Assembly (NCBI GenBank): GCA_021399445.1
Contig: JAJTUQ010000007.1
Span: 1,240,001 to 1,304,000, forward strand
DNA: 64,000 nt
Source: Xylogone sp. PMI_703
Taxonomy: Eukaryota > Ascomycota > Leotiomycetes
Reading direction: 5' to 3'
Under the pieces are notes generated by a model, which did not search any database, was not told the DNA's origin, and saw only the letters and a program-made list of their open reading frames with translations. How positions within the stretch are numbered: position 1 is the stretch's first letter; each line of letters starts with the position of its first letter. Position numbers and translations under genes: made by a program. Shown in pieces: positions 33,731 to 45,614 of this stretch.

Positions 33731-35551
33731 ATGGCTTCACATACTCCATCACAGAGATATCTCAGCACTCGGGGAGGCTCTTATGGCGTACATGCACCTT
33801 CTTTTCAAGTTACCCGCAATTGCTAATTGCTCATTGGTAGCTCTCCTTCGAGGAAGTTGTCCTGAAAGGTCTTGCGCCTGACAATGGATTATTCATTCCT
33901 GAAGTAATTCCATCCCTACCTGCGGGCTGGCAGAATGATTGGCCCAATTTGTCTTTTGAAGACCTGGCCTTTCAAATCTTCAGTCTCTACATTTCATCAG
34001 CCGAGATTCCACCTGATGCGCTCAAGGACATAATAAAGCGATCGTATTCAACATTCAGAGTGCCTGATGTGACACCTACAGTGACGCTGGATGCTGATAA
34101 GAAGATCTACCTTCTGGAACTCTTCCACGGGCCGACATTCGCATTCAAAGATGTCGCGTTGCAGTTCCTAGGGAATCTGTTCGAGTACTTCCTCGTCAGG
34201 CGGAATGAGGGCAAAACGGGGAAAGATCGCGAGCACTTGACGGTCATTGGGGCCACAAGTGGTGATACTGGGTCAGCTGCAATATATGGGTTGAGGGGCA
34301 AGAAGGATATCTCAGTATTCATCATGTATCCGACTGGCAAGGTTAGTCCTATGCAGGAGGCGCAGATGACAACCGTGGCGGATAAGAATGGTATGTTTCA
34401 TCATTGTAGTATTCGCCCAGCACTTTATTTGAACAGCTGGTTTATGAAGGTTGAATTTGGTCCTAACTACTTCCAGTGCATTGTTTGAGCGTTGACGGAA
34501 CGTTTGATGATTGCCAAGTAAATCATCCTTATACCCCATTGAAAGAAAACATGTTGACTAGTTTGAACAGGATTTTGTGAAAGCTCTCTTCGCGGATCCT
34601 GCGACAAATGAAATCCTGAAGCTCGCTGCGGTGAATTCGATAAATTGGGCACGAATTTTGGCGCAGATAACGTATTATTTTGCCTCTTACTTTTCACTCA
34701 TTCGTTCCGGCGCGTCCAATCCATCAACTGATCAGATACGTTTTGTCACGCCAACTGGAAATTTTGGTGATATTCTGGCCGGGTACTTTGCTAAAAGAAT
34801 GGGCCTACCAATGGCAGAACTGGTCATTGCTACCAACGAGAATGACATTCTCCATCGCTTCTGGCAGACCGGTGCTTATGAGAAGCATGCTGTTCACGGC
34901 TCTGAGGCAGAAGGAGGCTTGGTAGAAGATGGAGTTAAGGCACATACTGAGGGAGTCAAAGAGACGCTGTCTCCAGCAATGGATATCCTCGTGAGCAGCA
35001 ACTTTGAGCGGCTGTTATGGATTATTGCACACGATGTCTACGGCTCTGATACGACGAGCGTGCAAGAAAGAAGGCAGACAGCAGGTTCGAAGGTCAAAGA
35101 GTGGCAGACGGATCTAAAGACAAAGGGAGGATTTAGCGTGGAAAAGAAAGTGTTGGATGCAGCGAAGGCGGATTTTGCATCAGAGAGAGTTTCGGATGCA
35201 GAGACTGTAGCTACTATTCGCGATGTCTACAAATGGCCCAACACTCCCGGCTCAAAAGGCTACATTTTGGATCCGCACTCCGCAATCAGCGTTACTGCGG
35301 CTCTGCGAGCAACTCAGAAATCACCCGGCGTATATAACGTGGCTCTGTCGACAGCACACCCCGCTAAATTTAGTCACGCCGTGGATATGGCGCTCGAGAA
35401 GGAGGAGGGATTTCAGTTCAACGATATCTTACCCCAGCAATTTGTTGAACTAAATGATCTTCCACGGAGACTTATGCATGTGCAGAAGAGCATCGGTGTA
35501 GACGGTATTAGGCAGATTATCGTTGAAGAAGTTAACAAGGAGTTAAAGTGA
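33731..35551 (+). CDS. thr4: Threonine synthase
   Basis: PLP enzyme converting O-phosphohomoserine to threonine, the last step of threonine synthesis. Four exons, 33731-33787, 33841-34390, 34477-34517 and 34571-35551, give 542 residues. The first exon MASHTPSQRYLSTRGGSYG was found because RYLSTRGG is the invariant opening; it joins LSFEEVVLKGLAPDNGLF across a 53-nt intron. A 41-nt exon (VHCLSVDGTFDDCQ) fills the gap before DFVKALF. The PLP lysine is K122 in HGPTFAFKDVALQF. The GATSGDTGSAA and TPTGNFGDILAG loops are also present. The length matches yeast and other fungal enzymes. A Gcn4/CPC1-like site lies upstream. Confidence 0.96.
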
Positions 35552-35907
35552 CTATTATGAGTATATTGCCGGAGGGGCTAGGATGCGGAATTAGAAAGAA
35601 GCAAGAAGTAGCATATCTGTTGCTTAAGCTGGGCATTTAGAACAAAGAAAGCCGAACAAAAGTTTTGTGATTTACTTTCACAGAGTTTTTAAAGTCAATA
35701 AACTTTGAACCGATGCCTGTCTAGTGGAGGATGAGTATGACCTCATATCTGACTTCTCAGGTGTTTCCAGGTACTTTTGATACCAGCCACGTCTTCGGTA
35801 GTAGTATACATGTGATACGTGCGAAGGAGTAGTCCAGAATATCTAAATGTCCATTGATATTGATATATAATGACTATTCTCAGTTTTCATTTCAAGCTAA
35901 ATCCATT
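35552..35907. other. Convergent 3' spacer between thr4 and the tannase gene
   Basis: Short noncoding stretch between two convergent genes; nothing notable seen. Confidence 0.5.
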
Positions 35908-37521
35908 TTAATACAAATCCTCACACTTCCAACTTGAAGCTCTATCGGGATCCGATCTCCCATTCCAAGTCGCCTGCTTTGGGTATGGACACAAGGGTCT
36001 TTGTCTTAAGACCCCGTCTTCAACTTTGTCATTGGTAAACTTCGTTGCTATGATTTCATCTGGAGCAACGCCATTTTCAACCCAATCCATTATTGCAAGT
36101 ACAATGTCATGCTTGGAGTCCCTATATCCAGGGGTAGAGTGCACAGTAGGGGATAAGGTAAGTGCTTGACTCGCTCCCGCAAAGTACCATGGTGCATCAT
36201 GGACACTACCTCCGCAGTGCTGCATTCCTGGAACAAGGAAGAACCGATACCAGTCGTCAAGCTCTACTCCTTTAGGGATGAGTGTCTGTGAGACCTGGTC
36301 GTGGAAGTAAATGCTTGAACCGGTCGAGATATAACCGTCTGCCCAGCCGTGATATTGCAGAAGTTTGCCGCCTTTCTTCGAGAATGGAGACATGTCGAAG
36401 TCGTTCGCAGTGGCTTGTCCCGGGTTTATCTTGTCCGCTAGTTGCACATAGCTATAGTCATAGGTCTCCCAGTTCCAATTACTGTTGTTAACGAGGAAGT
36501 CTGCAATATAGTCCGTTCCAAGAGTATTGGGTGCTTCAGGTACTGTTACAGTGTAATCCCATTGTGCTTCTGAGCCCAGCGCATAAGCCGGGAACACAAA
36601 TGTCTGATTAGTTTCCACATAATCGTGGTGAAGTTTATAGAGGGTGCCCAACTGTGGTGCCGTGAGACAGTTTGAGGTATTTGCGCCAGCTCGACAGAGT
36701 AATTTCATTGGGTTGAAATTGCAGCCAGCAGGGTCTGAGATAACATTATCGCGCAAGCCATCCTGTGGATCGCACTGCCTAAATACCTCAGCTTCTATAA
36801 CGGGGAGTAAGGATGCCGGAATGCTATAAGGCGCATCTGCCGGCAAATTGATCTTGCCTATCTGCGTCGTCCATGGCTGTAGATGCGATGTCCACCAAGC
36901 TGGAGCACCTGCAACTACACCATCAAAGTCATCCGGATAGAATTGAACTTCTTTAAGTCCTTGCCTACCGCCAGTTGAGCAACCAAGGTAATAGTTGTAT
37001 CTTGCTGGCGATCCGTAATATGCCTCAATCAATTGTTTGGATAGCTCAACTGAACCATGCATAGCGCGGTAACCCCAGTCTATCAAACCCTCGGGGTTAT
37101 TCAATGCCCATGAGCCATCAGCCGTGCCGGAAATGTGGCCCGTATCAGTGGACATAGATGCAAACCCATAAAGCGAGTTGGTGCCCATATCAGGCCAGTT
37201 AATGCCACCACCAAACCCGCCATTCCCAACGGTAATGAATCGGGAATTCCATTCCCTAGGAAGAAAAAGCCCAAAATTATAGGAAGAAACGTTCGATGAG
37301 AGAACATTGACTGTGACGGCGCATAATTCGGGCAGTCCAGCTGCACTCGCTGGAAACTCTGGATTGTCGGCTCCTCCGCCAAAGGAGCCACCGGCAGCTA
37401 TAGAAGTAACATTCTGAATCGATGCAGCGGAAGGCAGGATGTTAGAAAACGCAGCAACATTGCATTCAAGAGCCCCTGTTCCGGCAGCGAAAGATTGGAG
37501 AAGGAGTTGAGAAAGCTTCAT
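35908..37521 (-). CDS. Tannase / feruloyl esterase family secreted esterase
   Basis: Hydrolyses ester bonds of plant phenolics (tannins, feruloylated wall sugars). The intronless frame gives 537 residues from the ATG at 37521, which starts a good signal peptide (MKLSQLLLQSFAAGTGALE). An upstream in-frame ATG at 37563 would add 14 residues before it and seems less likely. The family's CS-D-HC pattern is complete: C181-S182 in GCSTGGRQG, D395 in HGWADGYIS, and H435-C436 in GMQHCGG. The two cysteines are known to form a disulfide tying the catalytic serine to the histidine. Several NxT/NxS sites support secretion. The gene is co-oriented with a Zn2Cys6 regulator and a sugar transporter just upstream. 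Tannase versus feruloyl esterase specificity cannot be told here. Confidence 0.94.
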   Translation of the reverse strand: MKLSQLLLQSFAAGTGALECNVAAFSNILPSAASIQNVTSIAAGGSFGGGADNPEFPASAAGLPELCAVTVNVLSSNVSSYNFGLFLPREWNSRFITVGNGGFGGGINWPDMGTNSLYGFASMSTDTGHISGTADGSWALNNPEGLIDWGYRAMHGSVELSKQLIEAYYGSPARYNYYLGCSTGGRQGLKEVQFYPDDFDGVVAGAPAWWTSHLQPWTTQIGKINLPADAPYSIPASLLPVIEAEVFRQCDPQDGLRDNVISDPAGCNFNPMKLLCRAGANTSNCLTAPQLGTLYKLHHDYVETNQTFVFPAYALGSEAQWDYTVTVPEAPNTLGTDYIADFLVNNSNWNWETYDYSYVQLADKINPGQATANDFDMSPFSKKGGKLLQYHGWADGYISTGSSIYFHDQVSQTLIPKGVELDDWYRFFLVPGMQHCGGSVHDAPWYFAGASQALTLSPTVHSTPGYRDSKHDIVLAIMDWVENGVAPDEIIATKFTNDKVEDGVLRQRPLCPYPKQATWNGRSDPDRASSWKCEDLY

Positions 37522-38173
37522 TGTGCCCGAAAGACCATTTTCTGTCAAGTTAAGCCCCAACATCTTCCAACTCTATAATTTATCTCTCCTATATATATAA
37601 ATCATGTTAAAAAGCGGGGAAGTATATCCAGGGAAATCTACGTTCTTGGGCAGGATTTGCATCAATTTGTGTGTTAAAGAGCAAAGCGCGCGGGGCCGGG
37701 AACGTATCGTGGGGCTTTTGCGTGTGGGTTGTAGAGGTCTCGTTGCGCAAATGAGGAAAGTATCAAACTAGCGGGGATGCGACGGGATGACGTTTGTGAG
37801 GAATAACCACCATGCGGTTTCTCGATGTTTTGATTTATCTCTACATGCGAGCGGCATCGTATCTTCGTTTCCTGGCATTGACTCGAAACTCTGGAATGCA
37901 ATGCGTTGGTCTAGGGTCACCGTGTATTCCACCCAACACATGGGATACTCGGCCGTACAATCCAACAACAATCTTCTACTATTATACTACTAGACCATAC
38001 GAGAATAGTATATGTGGGAGATGGCCTAAGCATCCACGTATACATGGTTGAGGCGTTGAGATTTGATCAGATCATGCATTTATTAACGCCGATTACGAAG
38101 ACATCCCATTCAAAACCTTCGCTAGATCACCGAAACCATCAGAAAGGCATATTAATAACTTGTATTCCTAGTT
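37522..38173. other. Tannase promoter and spacer
   Basis: Promoter of the tannase gene on the minus strand and the 3' end of the Zn2Cys6 regulator. Open frames here are short and overlapping. No gene supported. Confidence 0.45.
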
Positions 38174-39712
38174 CTATAATGTCGGGCTCTCTTTATTCTC
38201 CTTGAATGGCTCACCATTGACCTTAACCGCCAGCAGGCTTTTGGCAATACTTGCCATCATATCTCCATCCATTAAACCCTCTCGCCTGGATAGTTTGGCC
38301 AATAAAGCCAGAGCTCGACTACGCAGCTGTGAATCACTGCACTTGAGCACAATGAGGAAGAGAGGCATAACGATACTTGACTCGGAAGACCAGCTTCGAA
38401 GATGTAGCTGTCCGTGTGCTAACTGCATGGAAACCAGCATATCACTTTCCGAGAGGATATCTCGGAAGTAGCCGTCTAGTCCTCCTGTTTGCTCGATCGA
38501 ACTAGGATAGCTAGACGCTATCATGATGTTAATTATATTTACTCGAATTCCAAGAACTAATACGCTATTTTTGCAGCTTGTCTGCAGGTCGGTAGGTGTT
38601 CTCTCTAAGACGCTGTCGAATGCAACTTGCCACAGCCTCATATGCTCCTTTAGTGCCTGCAGTTCCTGGCTCACTGGTTCTGGCAATTCTTCCGCTGCTG
38701 TGTTTTTGTAACGGACGTTACTCGCGAGAAATGTGAGAACCCGGTGCTGTAGTTTATCTAGCACCGTTTGCGCATGACTTAGGCTCTTAAAGTCATAGGG
38801 TGTAATGCTCTCAGCCTGTTCGAGCCCCTCGTTATGTGATATAAAGGATAGGGCTGGTAATCTTGCATCATCAAACGTTGTCGCTTGCATATCCAGTCGC
38901 AGATATGCAAGTATCAGAGGATTGTATGGTTCCTCATCTGACATAATGCTCAAGTCTTGTAGACGTTTATCGGATTCCTTCACCCAGTTACGGAACAATC
39001 CAATGCCAGTCTGCAGATGCTTAAATGCCCACTCACACTCCCCACGTATCGCATCGAAGCAATAAAATAGTGTACAGCACACTAAAACAACTTCTATGCT
39101 ATGGTTGGGCGATCTGAGGTACTTGCGTAGCTTACGTAGAGCCCTATTATACTCTCGAATGGTGGGAGATTCGATGCCGACGGGGCCGATGTCTCCCTCT
39201 TTAGTAACGTAGTCACGATGAATTGAGGCCACGGCAATCACAGCATTCAAGACTACTGGTTCAACATGACATCTTTGTAAGATAAACTGACTCCAGAATT
39301 CTGATGAGCCAATGGAAAAGCCTGCCACATCCTTGGAAGCATGTACGCAGTAGTAGTGCAGAAGCTGACGATCATTTTGGCTGCCCGGGATCTGAAAGGG
39401 AATAGAGTAAATGTGTGTCGTCTGGAGCGGCAGGTTTGAGCCATGGCCAGCCAAGGTGAGACGACGTGACCCCTTTTCTGTAACATTCTCCTTATCCGCT
39501 GGTTCGTAGCCATCACATTTCCGGCCTGTCCGAGTGCATCTTAGACAGGCTGGCTTGGCCTCATCACACTTGACCCTGCGGATCCTACGAATAGGAAGTT
39601 AGATACCATTTAAGGCTTCGGAACTAAAGCACAATGGGCTTTCTCACTTGCAGGTAACGCAGCCGGTTTTCACTCTAACGATTATTGTCCTGCGCTTACT
39701 TCCCGCTCGCAT
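38174..39712 (-). CDS. Zn2Cys6 transcription factor
   Basis: Two exons, 39712-39648 and 39584-38174, give 491 residues. The intron (GTGAGA to CGTAG) splits a lysine codon inside the zinc cluster. The cluster is complete when joined, with cysteines 18, 21, 28, 35, 38 and 45 (CVTCK, then KCDEAKPACLRC, then GRKC). The rest resembles the fungal-specific regulatory domain of C6 proteins (QLLHYYCVHASKDVAG, FWSQFILQRCHVEPVVLNAVIAVASIH). This protein should bind DNA as a nuclear regulator. It sits between a tannase-type esterase and a sugar transporter on the same strand, so it may regulate them; that is inference from position. The exon 2 frame alone lacks the first half of the cluster, so the short first exon is needed. 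Confidence 0.92.
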
Positions 39713-40204
39713 ATTTCCAGTTTCTTGAGGATATCTGATGTGGAGTTGCCGAGGGATACGTGGACTGTGCGCACTGAAATGTATATCGACATAACTATGC
39801 TCTTGAGAGATCGTGATATTATATTGTGCGGCTGCTGTGGCACAGCTGGTTGACTGGATGTTGCTGTTATCCCCTATCGGTGCCTGCCAAGGAAGGATTT
39901 ATAAAGGAATATTCTCAAATTTGCGAACTGACCAATCACGTTAGACTCTCAGCCACTACATGCGGACATCACATAATCAACTTTATATCCTTTCATTTTC
40001 ATGAAATTATTTTTAGGATATTCCATACGGTGTTACATTAATGAGAATGTGTGCTTTCTGAGGTTGGCTTGCGAGAATACGATTGAAAGCTGTACCTTAA
40101 TATGTGATCGATTTATATATCCCATTATTACACGAGACGCTCAAGTTCTAATAATATGATACGAACATATACTAAATCATAAACTTGGGGGTTCGACTCT
40201 GATA
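39713..40204. other. Spacer between regulator and transporter
   Basis: About 490 bp, AT-rich, holding the regulator's promoter and the transporter's 3' end. No gene seen. Confidence 0.5.
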
Positions 40205-42425
40205 TCAAACTTTAGCAGGGGTAGCGATCTCGTTGAACTCGCTGGTCTTCTCAGTAGTCTTAACGTCCTCGGTAGAACTTCCTCCTACTTCACCTAGGAG
40301 GGCGAGCAGACCAATCTCGCGTTCAATACGGAGTTTGCGTTCCTCATCGGCAGCGGCCATTCCAGTGGAGCCGAACAATTCATCCATTTCCTCGAGAGTG
40401 CGGCCTTTGGTTTCAGGGACAAAGAAGATAACGTAGAAGACACCGATAGTGGTGATAGCGCCGAAGAAGATGAAAGCGCCATATTGGGTGCTGCTGATGA
40501 ACGGGGAGGTCGACATGCCGACAGCAAAGTTATTAAGCTGAAAAAATAGAAAGTCAGCTATGATTTGGTTTCAGGTAAAGTGTCTCAAGATTAAACTTAC
40601 CCAGTTGCTGCTTCCTCCAAGACTAACACCCTTAGCACGCATAGACAAAGGGAAAACCTCAGCCACAACAATCCAAGCGACGGGGCCTAATGAAGTCAGC
40701 ATTGCCTTAATCTCTTCATTGGCGCATGAGAATTGAAGCTTACCCCAAGAATAACCAAAGTTACAGCAGTAAATCCAGACGAACACAACACCGGCCCAGC
40801 CAGCACCCCGGTGAGCTTTCCAGTCCTTATGGAAAGCGCCAATTATACCGGCGACAATAAAGTGACAGGAAGCCATACCAATCGCACCAGCAATAAGGAT
40901 ACTTTTACGACCGAAGTTGTCGACCCAGAGAACAGCTGGGATAGTGAAAACGAATTCCATGATACCAACCACACCGGTAGCTAGCAACGAGATAGTGTCA
41001 CCGGTTAGGCCGATACCTTGGAAGATAAAGGGACTACATGGCCAAGCAGTCAATGAATGAGCTAATATTTCTCAATTGGAAAAGATCCCTCTTCGGACTT
41101 ACGCATAGTAGTTAATAGCGTTGATACCGTTCCACTGTTGAAACGTCATGATCAAGCACTAGATAAGACGGGTCAGCGAACAGGAGTCTTCCGGATAAAA
41201 GATTCCAATAAAATGACTTACAGCAACAGCGGTACGCTTAAACAATGAAGGATTGGTGATGAGAGACAAATAATCATGAACCTCCATCATGAAGCGACTC
41301 TTCCAAGAACCGTCCTGGTATTGTGGGTACCGCTCGGCATGGGTTTCGACCTCAAACATATGCATTGCCTTTACTTCTAGGAACTCGATGCGAACTAAGA
41401 TGTCATCGACGGGCTTGCTGCGCAGTCTGGCTAGAACCTCCAAGCATTCTTCTTCACGACCGATGTTCATCAAATGGCGCGGAGATTGAGGCATAAATAA
41501 TACTATACCAACCGCCAGGACCAAGGCTGGAATGAGCTGGATACAGACGGGAATAAGCCATGCAGCATTTGATTGATGTTCTCCAGTTCCTCCAATAAAG
41601 TTGGTGCCGTAGCCAATCTATTGGTGGGGTTAATATATACGCAGTTGGATTGTCTTGGCAGGGAGAGAGAAAGCAGCGACTGACCCAGAAGCTAATCATG
41701 ATCCCAAACGTGATTGCAAGTTGCTGAACAGCAACAAGTGAGCCACGAATTTCAGGAGGAGCCTAAAAGCCATCATTTGTTAGTTCTGATTTGTTTTCTT
41801 ATGGGGGCAGTAAAAACGGTAGCGAACCAGCTCAGCATTATACAACGGGACAACCATGGACAAACTTCCAACACCCATACCAGTGACGAATCGACCACCG
41901 ATAACATAGCCGACGCTCTTCGTACAAGCCTGCACAATGACACCAATACAGAAGACGGCCACGGCCAAAACTACGGTCTTTCGACGTCCCAAAGCATCAG
42001 CTAGGTAGCCGTTCAATAGGGTTCCGAGCCAGGCACCGAGTTCGAGCACGGAGGTGACGATAGCTTGCTTGGTACCAGTTTCAGCGGCGTATCCCTTGAT
42101 TCGGTTCTGGAAAGAGTGCATAGTCAAGATGGATGAGAACATTCCCTGGTTATCTATTATCCACCATGATGGTCAGCATTGCCGAGGCCCAAAAAAAGAA
42201 AAGAAAGACTGGAACACAGATAACAAGTAGGAGCTACCACGATTGAAGACAAGAATAAAAAGAACAGGGAATAAGAGACAGGTACATACATCCGTACACC
42301 AAACCTCCCAGTGAGGCGAACAAACAGATCGCAAAGGTTTTACCATTTTGGAAGAGAGCAGCTGCGCCTTGCTTCGTGGTGAGCTCTCTCCGTTTGGCTG
42401 ACAACTCAACATGACCGCCAGCCAT
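40205..42425 (-). CDS. MFS sugar transporter
   Basis: Eight exons on the minus strand (42425-42290, 42153-41828, 41762-41685, 41617-41222, 41158-41103, 41033-40744, 40686-40601, 40537-40205) give 566 residues. Every junction keeps phase and restores family text. Sugar porter motifs are present: LADALGRRKT after helix 2, [30 protein letters not shown] (across an intron), PQSPRHLMNIGREEE, FQQWNGINAINYYAPFIFQ, and PETKGRTLEEMDELFG near the end. Twelve helices are expected in the plasma membrane, importing a sugar or a related polyol or acid by proton symport. The substrate is unknown. Its position next to a tannase and a C6 regulator suggests uptake of a product of plant polymer breakdown. Confidence 0.92.
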
Positions 42426-45400
42426 ATTGAAAGACTATCAGCACAGCAAGTGCGTGGATATTAAAGTTTCGCAAAGTTATGTGTTGAGATAATTGAGGAC
42501 GCTCCTGGGACACTGGCCAGCTACCTTGTTGTTTCCCTACCTCATGTTATTATATCTTGTCCCGCTGAGGCTGGCCTTAGGAATTGAACCAACTTTGATT
42601 TTGCCGGCCAGCTTGGTGAGAGAAGGGCCGAGCTTCCAAACATGACCCATGGCCGTTGGCAAATCATTCTGAGTTTTTGGATCTTCTGTACCTAAGCTTC
42701 GGATGCTTCGGACGCAAGATGGAAGGCTGGATACACCCTCTTGCACAATCCAGCCAACAACAGGGCATAAAAGGTCATATCTAAGGTACCCGGGCCCACC
42801 TGTGCCATCGCCTAGCTTGATGCTACCCTGACCCAGCTCCGAAAATGGCAGAAACAGTCAAGGGCTTGCTCTCTTTGGTGGATACAGGCGGGAGAATTGG
42901 GGATAAAAGCGTCCTGGTAGTAGCTCACAGTACCTGATTGATATGTTAAAACTGTGATTTTATTGTATCGTGACCGTGTTTTACTTGATTCTTTGAATCC
43001 TTCGATAATTTGATACTTGGCACAACGAGCGTGCCATCGGTCGAAGCCGTTGACGCGTACACATGGTCGCACTACGCCCGAACGTCGCATTGGCGTTCGT
43101 ACAAGCTCTTGTCAGAAAGTCTTGATTATTTAGCCTAAAGTCTTGGTATGCCTCCTCCCGTGGCTCTGGTTTGCACCTGGAGGCCGGGAAGAACGGCACG
43201 CCAGGTCGGGGGAGCGGGGCGCGTAATGTGGGAGATCTGGGGCAAAGCTTGTGCCCGCCTCAGCTCCAAGCCTCCAACGGTGATTGCGCCACCAAATGCT
43301 TCACACTCTCGCAATTGTACTGTACCTCTGTGCTTCGCTCTTTACACGACGAATACTCAATCATTTCATAGGTATCTCCAGAGATCGGACTAAATATTAT
43401 AGGTAGAATTCTCGTACTACACCAAATACTGGTGGCGGGGCGGTAGAGCGAAGTTGGGGTCACTCATCTGACCACGTTCTACGCATATGCTAAGACTGAA
43501 ATATGGAAGAGGCTGTTCGTAAAAGCACATCAAATGCTGGTGGTAAACACTTCCCAATGCCCCAAGTCATCTATCTTTGCCATGTTGAATCAAAATTTAT
43601 TCAACGCTGATGTTTGCGAAACAAACGTAGTGTGGGTGTATGCTAATGGTAAATAGTGGATTATTATCCTAAACAGAATAGCTATAGAATTCAACTCATT
43701 TTGAAAGTAAATGGCCCTTTGTTTCTCAACTAGAGAGTATATACGTAGTGATTCTGAATGAACTCTTCATAATAGCAAATCCTCCCGCTGAATAAAATTC
43801 TGTGGAGAACCACGCCTTGTAGGACAGCATTCCATGCATAGCGCAGTCTTTATACGAGCGTCGAATCCGATCTCTCGGTGCCGGCCAGGCTAAAACGTGG
43901 AACTGGGATTGAGATAACCAGAGGTCGAATATATCCGTCTCCAGAGGATATCCAGCATGTGTGATACTCCACAAGGGCCCCTGTACGCCGCCGCTGGAAT
44001 TGCTTATGACACTTAACCAAGAACGACCAACAAACAAACGGAATCCTGATATCCTTTCGTTGAGTCCGAGTAGGACGTAAATAAATATGGGACCATTTTA
44101 TAATATAGGCTAAAACGATGGAGGCAAATACTTCTAACGTGTTCCATACCTGACTGATGAGATTGGAGCCCAAGATTCAAGTCATTGAATGCCACAGTAT
44201 TACTGACGATTGTGTAGGGAAGTCGTACGTAGTCTAATACTTGCAGGTGATATTCCGACTTTGTTACTTGAATATGCGGGAGACGTTCTGCCAGGTCGAT
44301 TATCGTACAGCTGCATGCATAAGTTCCCTTAAGCAGTAGCTTGCAAGCTGCTCCGGTGATCACTTAGATTGCATTGAGATCGGCTTGACCTCCACTACTG
44401 TCCTGGTCCCTGGAGATCAGTATTCACTAAGTGCGTTTCCGTTGTTTCGGTAAAGCAGGAAGGGTGATTGATGGGTAGCTTCGGTGCTCATCTCCTTTCC
44501 ATGTATGAATCGCTTTCGATACGAATACTAGCCTGTACTGTACACATATGTCACCTGACTTTCTGACTGGCTTCTACCATCCGTTATTTATATCTAGATT
44601 TTATAACTAGATATATGCCGATTTAATTGCGCACCGAAGTGCCCAGCATTATCCAGCTCTTAAACCCAGCGAGGGCCAAAGCTCTATAGGTATCTTATAT
44701 ATTGACTAATAATAAGTATATTAAACTTAAATTGCAACTTGCTCCACTGCTTTGCACAATCTGTCAGTATGACAAAATCTCCAAGAGGTACAGGGCAAAT
44801 CGCACTAGAGGCAAGTAGTAGCATTCTGGATCTGTGCTGGTGCATCTGGGTCACGTGTCGCTTTACAAAAATGTGAGGCAATTTGGAATAGCACGTGGAA
44901 GAAATCCAGCAGGGCCAATCATACGATTTGGCACCGTAAGTGGTGGCACGCATCAAGTAGGATACGCCGGCCAGTGAACCGAGGCAGGTTTCGAGAAACT
45001 GCAGGAGCTGTAGCACGGAGGATCACATCAAATAGCGCATTGGCAATCCTAAAAAGCTTTTGCGGGCTGTTAGTTATAATACTCGAATAGATTGGTCGTA
45101 ATTTGGTGATTCTATTCCCAATGGCAACAACTCCTCATCCACCCTCGTATTGTACTGAAAAAACGAGAGGATCCTACATCACTCGACTCGGGAATAAGAA
45201 GATTGAAGAGTGGAGAAATTAAGGATACTAAAGACGCTAAACTTGGAGCATCATACGTCTATATATAATAATAGTTTTGATAGGTCTAAGCCTAACCCGT
45301 GACAGAGGGATATGGGGAAGCTTGGCGTGGGGAACTCTATTCCGTGAGCGGGGGATACAACCTTGCAGCAGGCGAGTCTGCCATATGCGGCAAAGATATC

Positions 45401-45614
45401 CACAATTGTCGAGTTGAAAGGAGGGGTTAATGCTCCTCAATTGCTTTTGATAGTCTAGACCAGTCGTAGTGACGGGACTCGTGCTCAGGTGCTTTGATAT
45501 GATGTATTTGCCTCCAATGATGTACAAGCAGTAGTCCTGCTGAACAACAAACACCACTCTTCGAAACATCTTCGAATACTCACAATTGTAAGAAGTAATT
45601 GCTATCTTTTGACC
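42426..45614. other. Gene-poor spacer with unassigned minus-strand frames
   Basis: 3.2 kb between the transporter and the alcohol dehydrogenase. Three overlapping minus-strand frames at 43726-44363 (104-117 codons) and others at 44684-45016 and 45237-45569 have no motif I know. They could be remnants of a decayed gene, but nothing supports a product. Confidence 0.4.

Noticed and set aside
37522..37563. Tannase start at the upstream ATG 37563
   Set aside because: It would place 14 polar residues before a good signal peptide; the ATG at 37521 fits secretion better.
42570..42610. Possible minus-strand tRNA T-arm (GGTTCAATTCC)
   Set aside because: The flanking bases do not form a T stem and no other arms are found.
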